This document shows, piece after piece, positions 15,443 to 23,492 of a stretch of DNA of 32,782 bases (positions are counted from its first letter, which is position 1; each line of letters starts with the position of its first letter). Origin of the DNA: Planctomycetaceae bacterium. GTDB taxonomy: Bacteria; Planctomycetota; Planctomycetia; Planctomycetales; Planctomycetaceae. The notes below the pieces were generated by a model. The model worked only from the letters and a program-made list of their open reading frames with translations. It was not told where the DNA came from and searched no databases. Made by a program: the position numbers and the translations under genes. The stretch lies in NCBI GenBank assembly GCA_002722955.1, contig PBMZ01000071.1, positions 1-32,782 on the forward strand, given 5' to 3'.

Positions 15443-16723
15443 CTACCCAAGCCGCTCCGCAATCAGCGATCGCTCCGTGGGACACTCATCTCGGATGCCA
15501 ACAGCAGCACTCAGCAACGGTCGAATCGCATCAACTTGTTCTGGTTCAGCGAACACCCGAAACAGCGGCTGCCCCCGAGTCACCTTTTCGGCGTTGTTGA
15601 CGAGCGTCTCAACACCAGTTGAGTGGTCCAACCGATCATTGGGGAACTTGCGACCGCCACCAAGTTCAATCACCGCCACCCCCAACTTCTCCCCATCGAT
15701 GAACTCGACATAGCCCGATTCTTCCGCAACGATTTCCGTTTGCGGAGCAAGCGGTCGCGTCGCGTCGATGTCGCCACCTTGAGCTTGCACCATTTCGGCG
15801 AACGTCTCGTAGGCCTTTCCTGAATCGAGCAATCTGGCGAGTCCTTCGCGTGCGGCGTTCTCGTCCGACTCTTTTCCGATCGACAGCAACAAGTCGCTGG
15901 CAAGTCCCAATGTGAGTTCTCGCAAGTCTGCTGGGCCTTGGCCTTGTAGCGTGGCGACGCATTCATTGACCTCGACGGTATTGCCAACCATGCGTCCTAA
16001 CGGTTCGTGCATATTCGTTAGGAATGCGGACGTGTTCAGCCCCATCAGCTTTCCAACATCAACCATTGATTGTGCAAGCTTGCGAGCGTCGTCGAGCGAC
16101 TTCATGCCAGCACCGCTACCGTACTTCACGTCGAGCACCAATGCATCCAGACCTTCGGCTAGCTTCTTGCTCATGATGCTCGCCGTGATCAAAGGCAGTG
16201 ATGGCACGGTTGCGGTGACATCTCGAAGTGCATAGAGCTTTCGATCGGCGGGCACCAACTCATTAGTGGCTCCCGTGATAACACAGCCGACGGAATCAGT
16301 CTGAGTCCGAATCTCGTCGATCGATAAGTCACAACGAAATCCAGCGATCGATTCCAACTTATCAAGCGTACCACCAGTCGGGCCAAGACCGCGACCGGAG
16401 ATCATGGGGACTCTTAAGTCACAACACGCCAGCAGTGGCGCCAGCACTAACGAGACCTTGTCGCCAATGCCGCCGGTCGAGTGCTTGTCGACAACAGGAC
16501 TTTGATCGCTCCAAGATAAGACGACGCCCGTTTCCAACATCACTCGAGTTAGCGTGGCCGTTTCCTCAGCGGTCATACCGTTTAAGAAGATAGCCATCGC
16601 CATCGCGGCCATTTGACCTTCGCTCACACTGCCATCGACATAGCCATTAATGAAGTCGGCGATCTGCGATTCTGTCAGCTCATGCGAGTCGCGTTTGCGA
16701 GCGATGATGGTGGCGGGAGTCAT
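15443..16723 (-). CDS. deoA: Thymidine/pyrimidine-nucleoside phosphorylase
   Basis: This 426-residue enzyme splits (deoxy)pyrimidine nucleosides with phosphate into base and (deoxy)ribose 1-phosphate. The N-terminal helical domain (ESQIADFINGYVDG, QMAAMAMAIFLNGM) is followed by the phosphate-binding KHSTGGIGDKVSLVLAPLLA (about 81-100) and the family signature SGRGLGPTGGTLDKLES. VKYGSGAGM and the C-terminal domain (GYVEFIDGEKLGVAVIELGGGR) complete it. Its start overlaps the end of the purine nucleoside phosphorylase gene by 4 bases (ATGA), so the two are translationally coupled. It is the last gene of the five-gene operon. The exact base preference (thymidine against uridine) cannot be read from sequence. 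Confidence 0.93.
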   Translation of the reverse strand: MTPATIIARKRDSHELTESQIADFINGYVDGSVSEGQMAAMAMAIFLNGMTAEETATLTRVMLETGVVLSWSDQSPVVDKHSTGGIGDKVSLVLAPLLACCDLRVPMISGRGLGPTGGTLDKLESIAGFRCDLSIDEIRTQTDSVGCVITGATNELVPADRKLYALRDVTATVPSLPLITASIMSKKLAEGLDALVLDVKYGSGAGMKSLDDARKLAQSMVDVGKLMGLNTSAFLTNMHEPLGRMVGNTVEVNECVATLQGQGPADLRELTLGLASDLLLSIGKESDENAAREGLARLLDSGKAYETFAEMVQAQGGDIDATRPLAPQTEIVAEESGYVEFIDGEKLGVAVIELGGGRKFPNDRLDHSTGVETLVNNAEKVTRGQPLFRVFAEPEQVDAIRPLLSAAVGIRDECPTERSLIAERLG

Positions 16724-17553
16724 TGCTTTTGAGATTCCGCTTCAAGGACTCCGAAGATGATCTTCTTCACCTTTGCTTCGGCTGAGGCGGCGACGCTGAC
16801 GACTTCCTCGCCATCAGTTGTCGTGGCTACATATGGCTTGCACTCGTTGGTGACGGTCGAAAGAGCAAGCGTCCGCAGTCCGCTATGCGCGGCAACGATG
16901 GCTTCCGGCACGGTCGACATGCCAACAACATCAGCTCCTAGCTTTCGGATGAATCGGATTTCCCCACGCGTCTCGTAATTCGGCCCAGGCATCGCGGCAT
17001 AGACTCCGCGATGGGCAATGAAGCCGCTGTTTCGCGCAATAGCTAAAGCTTGATCGACAAGTTCGAAGTCGTAGGGCTGCGACATGTCCGGGAATCTTGT
17101 CCCCAAACGATCATCATTGATTCCACGGAGCGGGTTGTCCGGCAGCATGTCGATGTGATCCTCGACAACGACAATATCACCTTGAGCGTATTGTGGGTTT
17201 AGGCCGCCGCTGGCATTGGTCAAGATCAAGGTCTCGACGCCCAAACTCTTCATGACTCGAACCGGCAACGTCACATCGGCAAGCTTCGCGCCTTCATAAT
17301 AGTGCGTCCTGCCCTGCATGGTCAGAATGTTGAGGCCCTGAAAGCTTCCACAGTGCAGTTTGCCCGAGTGGCCAAGTGCAGTCGACGAGGGGAAATGCGG
17401 AATCGATTCAAACGGCAAGACCACGTCCAATCCCAGCGAATCCGCGATGCCATTCAAACCCGTACCCAGCACAATCCCAACTTTCGCGGAATGGGGCCAT
17501 TGCTGGCAAATTGCCTCGGTGGCGGCTTCGATCTTAGGGAACAGCTCAAGCAT
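16720..17553 (-). CDS. Purine nucleoside phosphorylase (trimeric class)
   Basis: This protein of 277 residues from the ATG at 17553 (start MLELFPKIEAAT) has VGIVLGTGLNGIADSLG (phosphate loop), GHSGKLHCGSFQG, MQGRTHYYEG, TNASGGLN, HIDMLPDNPLRG, GPNYETRGEIRF and GMSTVPEAIVA, the hallmarks of trimeric PNP for guanosine/inosine. An in-frame ATG at 17586 would add 11 residues and overlap the thioesterase gene by 28 bases; I prefer 17553 because it leaves a 5-base gap and matches the family's usual N-terminus. It is coupled to deoA by an ATGA overlap. Together they convert purine and pyrimidine nucleosides to sugar phosphates and free bases. Confidence 0.92.
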   Translation of the reverse strand: MLELFPKIEAATEAICQQWPHSAKVGIVLGTGLNGIADSLGLDVVLPFESIPHFPSSTALGHSGKLHCGSFQGLNILTMQGRTHYYEGAKLADVTLPVRVMKSLGVETLILTNASGGLNPQYAQGDIVVVEDHIDMLPDNPLRGINDDRLGTRFPDMSQPYDFELVDQALAIARNSGFIAHRGVYAAMPGPNYETRGEIRFIRKLGADVVGMSTVPEAIVAAHSGLRTLALSTVTNECKPYVATTTDGEEVVSVAASAEAKVKKIIFGVLEAESQKQ

Positions 17554-17558
17554 TACGT

Positions 17559-17981
17559 TTAAGAGACCTCGGCTTCCTGAATGCAATCAAACTCGGCCGG
17601 GATTTTTATTGATTCGGGGGGCTTGCCATGACGGCACAAACAGCAGGCGGTCTTGGTTCGGCCGTGGGCGACTCGTTTTCCGTCGTGCCAAAACTCGAAC
17701 ACAAACGTCAGCGATTTGACGCCACGGCGTTCAACGTCTAAACGGATTTCTAACTCGTCCTCGAAGCGCACAGGTGCTTCGAAAGTACACTTGCACGAAA
17801 CGCGAGGCCAGCCGATCACAGTGTTTTCGTCGTGAGGCAGCATGATGCTGAGCCCTTTCGAGCGAAAGAACTCGTGCTCCGCTTGCTCCATGTACTGGTA
17901 ATATGACGTGAAGTGAATGATGCCGGCCATGTCGGTGTCAGCAAACTCAACACGTCGAGTTGTCGTGAATTGTGCACTCAT
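17559..17981 (-). CDS. Acyl-CoA thioesterase of the 4-hydroxybenzoyl-CoA thioesterase/YbgC type
   Basis: This 140-residue single hot-dog domain has RVEFADTDMAGIIHFTSYYQYMEQAEHEF, with the catalytic Asp at about residue 17 in DTDxxGxxH. Further family positions are CKCTFEAPVRFEDELEI and LTFVFEFWHDGK. YbgC-like enzymes hydrolyse short- or aromatic acyl-CoAs and in some bacteria associate with envelope machinery. Here it lies inside a transport/nucleoside-salvage operon, overlapping the symporter by 4 bases (ATGA). Its role there is unclear; a metabolic or housekeeping passenger is possible. The substrate cannot be inferred. Confidence 0.88.
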   Translation of the reverse strand: MSAQFTTTRRVEFADTDMAGIIHFTSYYQYMEQAEHEFFRSKGLSIMLPHDENTVIGWPRVSCKCTFEAPVRFEDELEIRLDVERRGVKSLTFVFEFWHDGKRVAHGRTKTACCLCRHGKPPESIKIPAEFDCIQEAEVS

Positions 17982-19501
17982 CGGGGAAAGAACCTGGCAA
18001 GAACATCTTCACTCGGCGGCTTCGTCATCAGAGAAACGACAATCAGCGCGACCGTCGAAGCGCCGAACATCGTGGCGACCGGCAGCATTCCAAAGACCGC
18101 ATACTTAGGATTCTCGGCAAACCCTGATTGGACGAAGAAGTAGATCCAAGTGCCACCGGTCGCCGCTACGCTGGCATAAGCCCCCGCCTTCGTGGTTCTC
18201 TCCCAATACAAGCAAGCCAAGACCAAGGGCACTAGGCTAGCGAACCCGCTAAAACACCAGATCCCCAACCCGAAGACTCGAGCGGGGGCAATCAGACTTA
18301 AGAGGTAGGTCACGATCACGACGGCCACAACGAAGAGCCGAGCTGTGACCATTGTCGACTTGTCATCGGCGTCCGGCTTAAGCGATCGAGCGATATCCTC
18401 GGTGAACATCGTGCCAATACACAGGAACTGACTATCCAGTGATGACATCACGGCCGCCAAGATTCCTGCTGTGAGAAATCCTGAGAGCACGGGACCAGAG
18501 AGTTTTGCGACCATGATTCCCAAAACAGTCACATCTTTTGTACCGGGAGGCACCAGCAACTCGCCATTAACGACCGCTGAGGTGGCCCAAACTCCGACCA
18601 AGACGCATGGCACCCAAACGATCATGATAAAGATCGGATGCACGACGACAGGCAGCTTGAAGCTGGCAGCGCTCTTGGCAGTCAGCCAATGCTGAAACAG
18701 GTGAGGAAACATGCCAGCCGAAAGTGGAATCAGCATGAAACTCATGAATGTCCACTCAGAGATTTTTTCTCGCGTCAGCATCTCGGGATGTGACTCTTGC
18801 ACCTGCTTCGTCGCGGCTGGGATGTTGGCGAGCAGGCTGTCTTGGCCTCCCAGGGCGTTCGCAATGACGACGAAAGTGACAACACCCAGAATCATGAAGA
18901 CGGCGGTTTGAAATGCGTTGGCCCATGCCGTGCCTCTCATGCCACCTGTAAACACATAGGCCAGAACGACGCCGCAAATCACGAGCGAGCCCAACCAAGG
19001 CGGCACTCCATTTCCGTAGTCGGCGAATGCGGTTTCGAAGGCGCCTCGCGTGACTGCGTTGATGACTCCACCGGAAGACATCACACCGATCAAAAGATAC
19101 GGGATGATTAAACCCACCAGAATCGGAAACAGCAGCCAGCCAATTCGCTCGCTTTGCAACCGGTCCTTGAAGAATTGAATCTGCGTGCGGTAACCGTACT
19201 TCTGGCCGAGCGACCACAGCTTCAATCCGATCAGCAGAAAGCAAAGCGAGTGACCAATACCGCTGGCTGACGCCAACATGCCATAGACGCCAATGCCAAT
19301 TTGAAAAGACTTGCCGGTCGAGCCAACCAAGGCGAAGGCCGTCATGGTCGTGCCAAACAATGACATCAAGAGCAAGAATGGTCCAATCGTGTGACTGGCC
19401 AACATGTAATCACCACTGGTGCCTCGAGCCAACCGCTTGGAGTACAGGCCCAAACACAACAGCAAAACCAAGTAGCCAATAATGATTTGTAGCTGTGTCA
19501 C
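17978..19501 (-). CDS. Sodium:solute symporter (SSS family)
   Basis: This 507-residue inner-membrane carrier has about 13 hydrophobic helices by eye. It begins QLQIIIGYLVLLLCLGLYSKRL, and GTSGDYMLASHTIGPFLLLMSLFGTTMTAFALVG is the characteristic first-repeat region of SSS transporters. AYVFTGGMRGTAWANAFQ corresponds to the family's 'GGxxAVxWTDxxQ' segment, and LTAGILAAVMSSLDSQFL matches the conserved 'aailaAimSTldS' sodium-binding region (helix 8). The substrate is not predictable from sequence alone. Overlaps of 4 bases with both neighbours and downstream nucleoside phosphorylases make a nucleoside a reasonable guess. The DUF3311 protein just upstream is a usual small partner of such symporters. 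Confidence 0.92.
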   Translation of the reverse strand: MTQLQIIIGYLVLLLCLGLYSKRLARGTSGDYMLASHTIGPFLLLMSLFGTTMTAFALVGSTGKSFQIGIGVYGMLASASGIGHSLCFLLIGLKLWSLGQKYGYRTQIQFFKDRLQSERIGWLLFPILVGLIIPYLLIGVMSSGGVINAVTRGAFETAFADYGNGVPPWLGSLVICGVVLAYVFTGGMRGTAWANAFQTAVFMILGVVTFVVIANALGGQDSLLANIPAATKQVQESHPEMLTREKISEWTFMSFMLIPLSAGMFPHLFQHWLTAKSAASFKLPVVVHPIFIMIVWVPCVLVGVWATSAVVNGELLVPPGTKDVTVLGIMVAKLSGPVLSGFLTAGILAAVMSSLDSQFLCIGTMFTEDIARSLKPDADDKSTMVTARLFVVAVVIVTYLLSLIAPARVFGLGIWCFSGFASLVPLVLACLYWERTTKAGAYASVAATGGTWIYFFVQSGFAENPKYAVFGMLPVATMFGASTVALIVVSLMTKPPSEDVLARFFPR

Positions 19502-19737
19502 TCGCCCGCTCCTTCGGCTGGAGCTTCCGCGGTCGCAGCGTCATCGGCATCTAGATGGTCAGGCCAAGCGTACTGAACTGCCAACAACCAAACGGCGCTG
19601 GCAGCAATCGATAGCACGATATGGTAAGCAAGTCCAACGGGCAGAAACCCAAAGATCAAGTTGCCGTTCTGCCAATTCCAGCAGTCCTGATGTAGCACGA
19701 TCAGCGCCACCACCAAGACCCACACCAACTTCTGCAT
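19498..19737 (-). CDS. DUF3311 small membrane protein, probable symporter partner
   Basis: This 79-residue protein with two hydrophobic helices reads VWVLVVALIVLHQDCWNW, then FGFLPVGLAYHIVLSIAASAVWLLAV, the DUF3311 pattern, followed by an Ala/Glu/Asp-rich tail. I start at ATG 19737, which has GAGG six bases upstream. The frame extends to 19809, but that adds a hydrophilic segment not expected in the family. The stop overlaps the symporter start (ATGA), so production is coupled. DUF3311 genes are commonly paired with SSS carriers; a subunit or assembly role is presumed. It is the first gene of the operon. Confidence 0.87.
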   Translation of the reverse strand: MQKLVWVLVVALIVLHQDCWNWQNGNLIFGFLPVGLAYHIVLSIAASAVWLLAVQYAWPDHLDADDAATAEAPAEGAGE

Positions 19738-19874
19738 GACTACCTCTAGACGCGAGTGCAACGACGGGTGCGAGTGAAGTTCTCGACCAATGAGCCAATA
19801 GTCTAGCAAGCGCGAATTGCGGACACCATCGACGGCGCGGCGCCATCGTCGCTAGTCCACATAGCGTACTGTCA

Positions 19875-19947
19875 GTTGGAGTGCAGGCTTTAGCCGCCAA
19901 ATGCAATTCTTAAGCCCATCTGAAGCGCCTAAAGGCTGTACTCCAAC
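19875..19947. repeat. Extragenic inverted repeat, family C
   Basis: GTTGGAGTGCAGGCTTTAG on the left pairs imperfectly with CTAAAGGCTGTACTCCAAC on the right, with about 30 bases between. It sits in the gap 19738-20072, which has no gene and must contain the promoter of the minus-strand operon. A single copy is seen in the window. Confidence 0.7.
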
Positions 19948-20008
19948 GGTCTGTGCGTTGAGGCCAACGGGCGACATGATTGGATGGAATCGCTAGCGGG
20001 TTAAGGAA

Positions 20009-20041
20009 AGAAGCCCGGCTTTTTCGAAAAGCCGGGCTTCT
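20009..20041. repeat. Extragenic palindrome, family A, copy 4 (terminator position for the DUF1559 gene)
   Basis: AGAAGCCCGGCTTTTTCG and the complementary AAAAGCCGGGCTTCT form a near-perfect hairpin, 32 bases past the stop of the minus-strand DUF1559 gene 20073-21035. Minus-strand sequence after the stem is not T-rich, so terminator function is only possible. Confidence 0.8.
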
Positions 20042-20072
20042 GGTATGGCTAACTCTTCACGATGTTTGTGGG

Positions 20073-21035
20073 CTAGAAGTCGCTCACATCTTCACCACCG
20101 TTGCGACTTCCCAAAGCTTGACGAACTCGACCGGATATGTTTTCGGAGATGAAATGCACAGAACCATCCGCCATCAACAGGTGAGTCCTGCCGGGATGGA
20201 AGCTGCTGTAGGAAAGCTCGCGTTCGTCGGCGTCGGTGTTGGAATTGTACTGGATATTGATCCGAGCACCCATGGAACCAACGAACTCTGAAAAGTCGGA
20301 CTGAGCCGTGAACGAGCCAGTGACCGGGTTGTCGCCGTCGATCTCGGGCGAACCAATATACCAGTGGTCAAAGTCCTGCAACTCGTGAGTGTAGTAACAG
20401 CGATAACCTTGCAATTCGGGGTCTGACATCACTTCACCCAAGGCGACTGTGTTGCTGCCACCGTCGGAGATGTCGGCGTGCGAGATCGAACTGTTCAAGT
20501 AGAAGATGCCGTTTTGCTCGCCGTTGCCGATGCTGCCTGGCTCGTGCGAGTAACCGTCGATGACTGATGTTCCAGACGCATTCGCGATGTAATTGCTGGC
20601 AACGCGAGCCTCGATCGAATTGTCGTTGTAATGCAGATTCAACGCGGCTGATGGGCATCGAAAGACTGACAACACGGTCGAACACGCGGCCTCGTTTTGG
20701 CCATTGACGGTCCAATCACCAACGCCAGTTTCGGCATTCGTGATCGAGTTGTAGAGCGGCATCTGGTCCAACTGCGGCAGAATCAACATCGCCCAACCGG
20801 CTCCATGGTAGTCAAAACCATAAGGAAACGTGTTGTGCATCTCGTAGTAGTTGTGAAGTGCCAGCCCCAGCTGTTTCATGTTGTTCTTGCACTGCGTTCG
20901 CCGCGCGGCTTCTCTTGCGTTTTGGACTGCGGGAAGCAACAAAGCGATGAGAGTCGCGATGATCGCGATCACTACCAGCAATTCGACCAACGTAAAACCA
21001 TGATGTGAACGCTTACCAGCTAACGGTCGTCTCAT
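20073..21035 (-). CDS. DUF1559 domain protein with prepilin-like N-terminus (copy C)
   Basis: This 320-residue protein has [28 protein letters not shown] preceded by a basic leader, then NAREAARRTQCKNNMKQLGLALHNYYEMHNTFP, the canonical DUF1559 continuation. The C-terminal block SSFHPGRTHLLMADGSVHFISENIS is the classic 'HPGGxxxxxxDGSVxF' ending. AAAGGAAT is six bases before the ATG. It is only distantly related to copies A and B and is not in a cluster. A role in the cell envelope is presumed and the molecular function is unknown. Confidence 0.94.
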   Translation of the reverse strand: MRRPLAGKRSHHGFTLVELLVVIAIIATLIALLLPAVQNAREAARRTQCKNNMKQLGLALHNYYEMHNTFPYGFDYHGAGWAMLILPQLDQMPLYNSITNAETGVGDWTVNGQNEAACSTVLSVFRCPSAALNLHYNDNSIEARVASNYIANASGTSVIDGYSHEPGSIGNGEQNGIFYLNSSISHADISDGGSNTVALGEVMSDPELQGYRCYYTHELQDFDHWYIGSPEIDGDNPVTGSFTAQSDFSEFVGSMGARINIQYNSNTDADERELSYSSFHPGRTHLLMADGSVHFISENISGRVRQALGSRNGGEDVSDF

Positions 21036-21166
21036 GGACGATTCCTTTCGGCATTCTCGGCGATGTTAACAGAAAGGGACGGAAATTGGCGTCCCCGATC
21101 GACGGAAAAAGAGGTGAGACGTTGGCCCATTTGATTATCGACACTTAGGGGCATGACTGCAAGAAA

Positions 21167-21577
21167 TCATTGCGATTTTCTGGCCTCACACAGGAGGAGT
21201 TTTTCGAGAATTCCGGCGTTTGCGTCGGGAAATTTGCGTGTTTTGAGGGACTCGAGCGACAACCATTCCCACGGCGGTTCAACCCGCGACAACTGACCGG
21301 TCAAGTGACACAACCAGAAGCTCAGGTCAACCGTTGCATGCTCATACTCGAACGTTGTTCTGTCGAGTTCCTCGATGGTGACGACAACGAGACCTGTTTC
21401 CTCATGACATTCGCGGATTGCACATTCGGCGGGTGTTTCGTTGTCGAGACACTTTCCGCCAGGGAATTCTGAGTAGCCTGCCAGTGCTACTCCATCCGGA
21501 CGAAGACCAACCAAGAATTGACCATCGTTCTCGACGAGCGCAATACCGATTGGGACGGCTTTGGAGATGTGTGTCAT
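21167..21577 (-). CDS. MutT-type NUDIX hydrolase
   Basis: This 136-residue protein is a single NUDIX domain with the full box at 41-63 (GKCLDNETPAEC, then AIRECHEETGL). The start VPIGIALVENDGQFLVGLRP and the late FPDANAGILEKLL match small (8-oxo-)dGTP diphosphatases that sanitise the nucleotide pool. No strong ribosome site precedes the ATG. It is isolated, 131 bases downstream of the DUF1559 gene start. Other NUDIX substrates cannot be excluded. Confidence 0.88.
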   Translation of the reverse strand: MTHISKAVPIGIALVENDGQFLVGLRPDGVALAGYSEFPGGKCLDNETPAECAIRECHEETGLVVVTIEELDRTTFEYEHATVDLSFWLCHLTGQLSRVEPPWEWLSLESLKTRKFPDANAGILEKLLLCEARKSQ

Positions 21578-21651
21578 GACTATTTATCGAAATATATCTT
21601 GAGGCCAGCATTCATGGTGGCCTCGGCAAGGCTTAACCTATGCAATCGTCG

Positions 21652-22398
21652 TCAGAGAGAGCCAGAACTCCGCTCGCGTTCTTTCTCTTCTTCGAAATCG
21701 CTTAGAATCAAGGCCGCCTTCTGTTCAGTTAAGGCAAGACGTGAAAGCGCGGCCTCTGCCCACATTGATCGGCCTTCTCGTTTATCGTAAAGCAATGCCT
21801 TAAGCTCAGGTAGAGCATTGACGGCATCCTTGCCGGTGTTCTCGAGTGCGATGCACGCCCATGGGACGACATAAATTGAGTCGTCAGATAGTAATTTACG
21901 AATCTCGATATAGAGGCGCACGCTTCAATAAACGTGCACCAAAAACTCCTGCTGCCCGCAATTGCTCATCGTCAGAATTCATCGCTACAATCAGCGCCTT
22001 TTCGGCCTGCGTTGATCCAATCCGTCCTAGACCATCTGCTGCATAGTACCGTGCACGATTCGGTGTATCAGGCGACAGCAATACTTTCTCAGAGGATGAC
22101 ACCACGTATGGTGTGTTCGGACCAATCTGGACTAATAGATCAGTCCCTCGTACACGATCGTATGGATCACTTGGGCTTATGACTGCCGACCATAGCTGAT
22201 CAACAATGAGGGAGTTGCGTATTCCACAGTTTACGAGCAGCTGTAGAATGGTAACTTATTGGTGCCAGCAATGAATACAAATATAATGACGATCCAAAAC
22301 AAAAATCGTCTGCTTCGTGACATTGGCTGTTGCGAGCCATCTGACGTTGCTTGGCCGCACGCTTCACCGTTTTCATCAAGTTTTTCTGTCTTGCTCAC
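21652..22398 (-). pseudogene. Membrane-anchored HEAT-repeat protein broken by two frameshifts
   Basis: Three consecutive minus-strand frames give one coherent protein of about 249 codons. Segment 1, from GTG 22398, has a hydrophilic head and a membrane helix FLFWIVIIFVFIAGT, and stops at 22231. Segment 2 is open from 22255 to 21896 and reads DQLWSAVISPSDPYDRVRG, then YYAADGLGRIGSTQAEKALI and SDDEQLRAAGVFGARLLKRAP, a clear HEAT-repeat pattern. Segment 3 is open from 21924 and continues IEIRKLLSDDSIYVVPWACI, ALENTGKDAVNALPELKALL, to a stop at 21652. Segments 1 and 3 are in the same phase, so the shifts cancel. The second could be loss of one TA from a TATATA run. Shifts must lie within 22231-22255 and 21896-21924. 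It is either a decayed gene or a locus with two sequencing errors. Confidence 0.72.
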
Positions 22399-22438
22399 AA
22401 TCTAAAAAGCCAATTAGCACCGGGTTGAACACGACGAG

Positions 22439-23245
22439 TCAGTCGCCTTGCGCGTCCAACGGTGGGGCTCCCATGACGTGGTAGCCGGCGTCAACGTGCA
22501 GTGTTTCGCCAGTGATGCCGCTGGCCAAGTCGCTCATCAAGAACATTCCTGATTTGCCAACTTCTTCGGCCGAGATGTTTCTCTTCAGTGGCGAGAACGT
22601 TTCGTACAGCTTTAGCATCTTGTTGAACTCGCCGACACCTGCGGAACTGATTGTTCGCAGAGGGCCCGCGCTGAGTGCGTTGACTCGAAAGCCGTCAGCT
22701 CCGAGTTCGGCCGCGAGGTATTCGGTAGCACTCTCCAACGCGGACTTGCAGAGTCCCATCAAGTTGTATCCGGGGATCACCTTTTCGCCACCGAGGTAAG
22801 TTAGGCAAAGCAGACTGCCGCCGGGATTCAAGATTTCTCGAGCTCGTCCAGCCAGGCTAATCAAGCTGTAGGCACTGATTTCCATCGCCAACTTAAAGCC
22901 GTCTCGGCTGACGTTGTAGACCGGGCCGGTCAAATCGGCTGGCGGTGCGAAGGCAACGCTGTGCAAGACAAAGTCGATATTGCCCATTTGTTCTTTGGCA
23001 GCCGCGAAAACGGCATCGATATCTTCGTCCTTGGTGACATCGCAAGGCATGACCAGTTTGGCACCGAGCGGATCGACCAGCTTGCGAACTTTCTTCTCGT
23101 TCTTGCGACGTTCGTCGCTATCTGGCAAGTGAGTGAATCCCATTTCGGCACCTTGAGCGGCACATTCTTGAGTGATCGCCCAGGCAATCGAGCGATCATT
23201 GGCGATTCCAAAAACGAGACCCTTTTTACCTTCGTAGAGACTCAT
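22439..23245 (-). CDS. fabI: Enoyl-[acyl-carrier-protein] reductase (NADH), FabI
   Basis: This 268-residue short-chain dehydrogenase-like reductase makes the last reduction of each fatty-acid elongation cycle. [16 protein letters not shown] is the FabI-specific nucleotide-binding motif. The catalytic Tyr150 and Tyr160 and Lys167 (Y-x6-K in YNLMGLCK) have the spacing of E. coli Fab[11 protein letters not shown] and [11 protein letters not shown] are family motifs, and [14 protein letters not shown] closes the fold. AAGGA lies 7 bases upstream of the ATG. The gene stands alone on this strand, 247 bases downstream of the LEPR-XLL gene. It is probably the housekeeping enzyme rather than part of the distant KAS-ACP cassette. 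Confidence 0.95.
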   Translation of the reverse strand: MSLYEGKKGLVFGIANDRSIAWAITQECAAQGAEMGFTHLPDSDERRKNEKKVRKLVDPLGAKLVMPCDVTKDEDIDAVFAAAKEQMGNIDFVLHSVAFAPPADLTGPVYNVSRDGFKLAMEISAYSLISLAGRAREILNPGGSLLCLTYLGGEKVIPGYNLMGLCKSALESATEYLAAELGADGFRVNALSAGPLRTISSAGVGEFNKMLKLYETFSPLKRNISAEEVGKSGMFLMSDLASGITGETLHVDAGYHVMGAPPLDAQGD

Positions 23246-23423
23246 ACTTAATTCCTTGAATGGAGAGATGTGATCGAGGCGGGATGATGAACGAAGTGAA
23301 GCATTCGAAGATACCGAGACCGGGCATCATGATCAACTAAGCGGTGTTGACCAAAGCTTCGTTCGCCGCGTCCAGAAAGCGTCGAGAAGATGCAATCATT
23401 GGTTGCGCATGGCAGCGGTGTAT

Positions 23424-23479
23424 TGGACTTCGCCAGAAGTCCCTACAACAGACCGAAAGAGGACTTCTGGCGCAGTCCA
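23424..23479. repeat. Inverted repeat downstream of the LEPR-XLL gene
   Basis: TGGACTTCGCCAGAAGTCC and GGACTTCTGGCGCAGTCCA form a 19-bp stem with one mismatch and an 18-base loop. It starts 13 bases past the minus-strand stop at 23493, so it may protect or terminate that transcript, but no T-run follows. The rest of the gap 23246-23492 shows no gene. Confidence 0.7.
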
Positions 23480-23492
23480 CTACAAGCACGAA

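Noticed and set aside
19738..19809. Longer DUF3311 protein starting at 19809
   Set aside because: The hydrophilic addition is not expected and a good GAGG ribosome site precedes the ATG at 19737.
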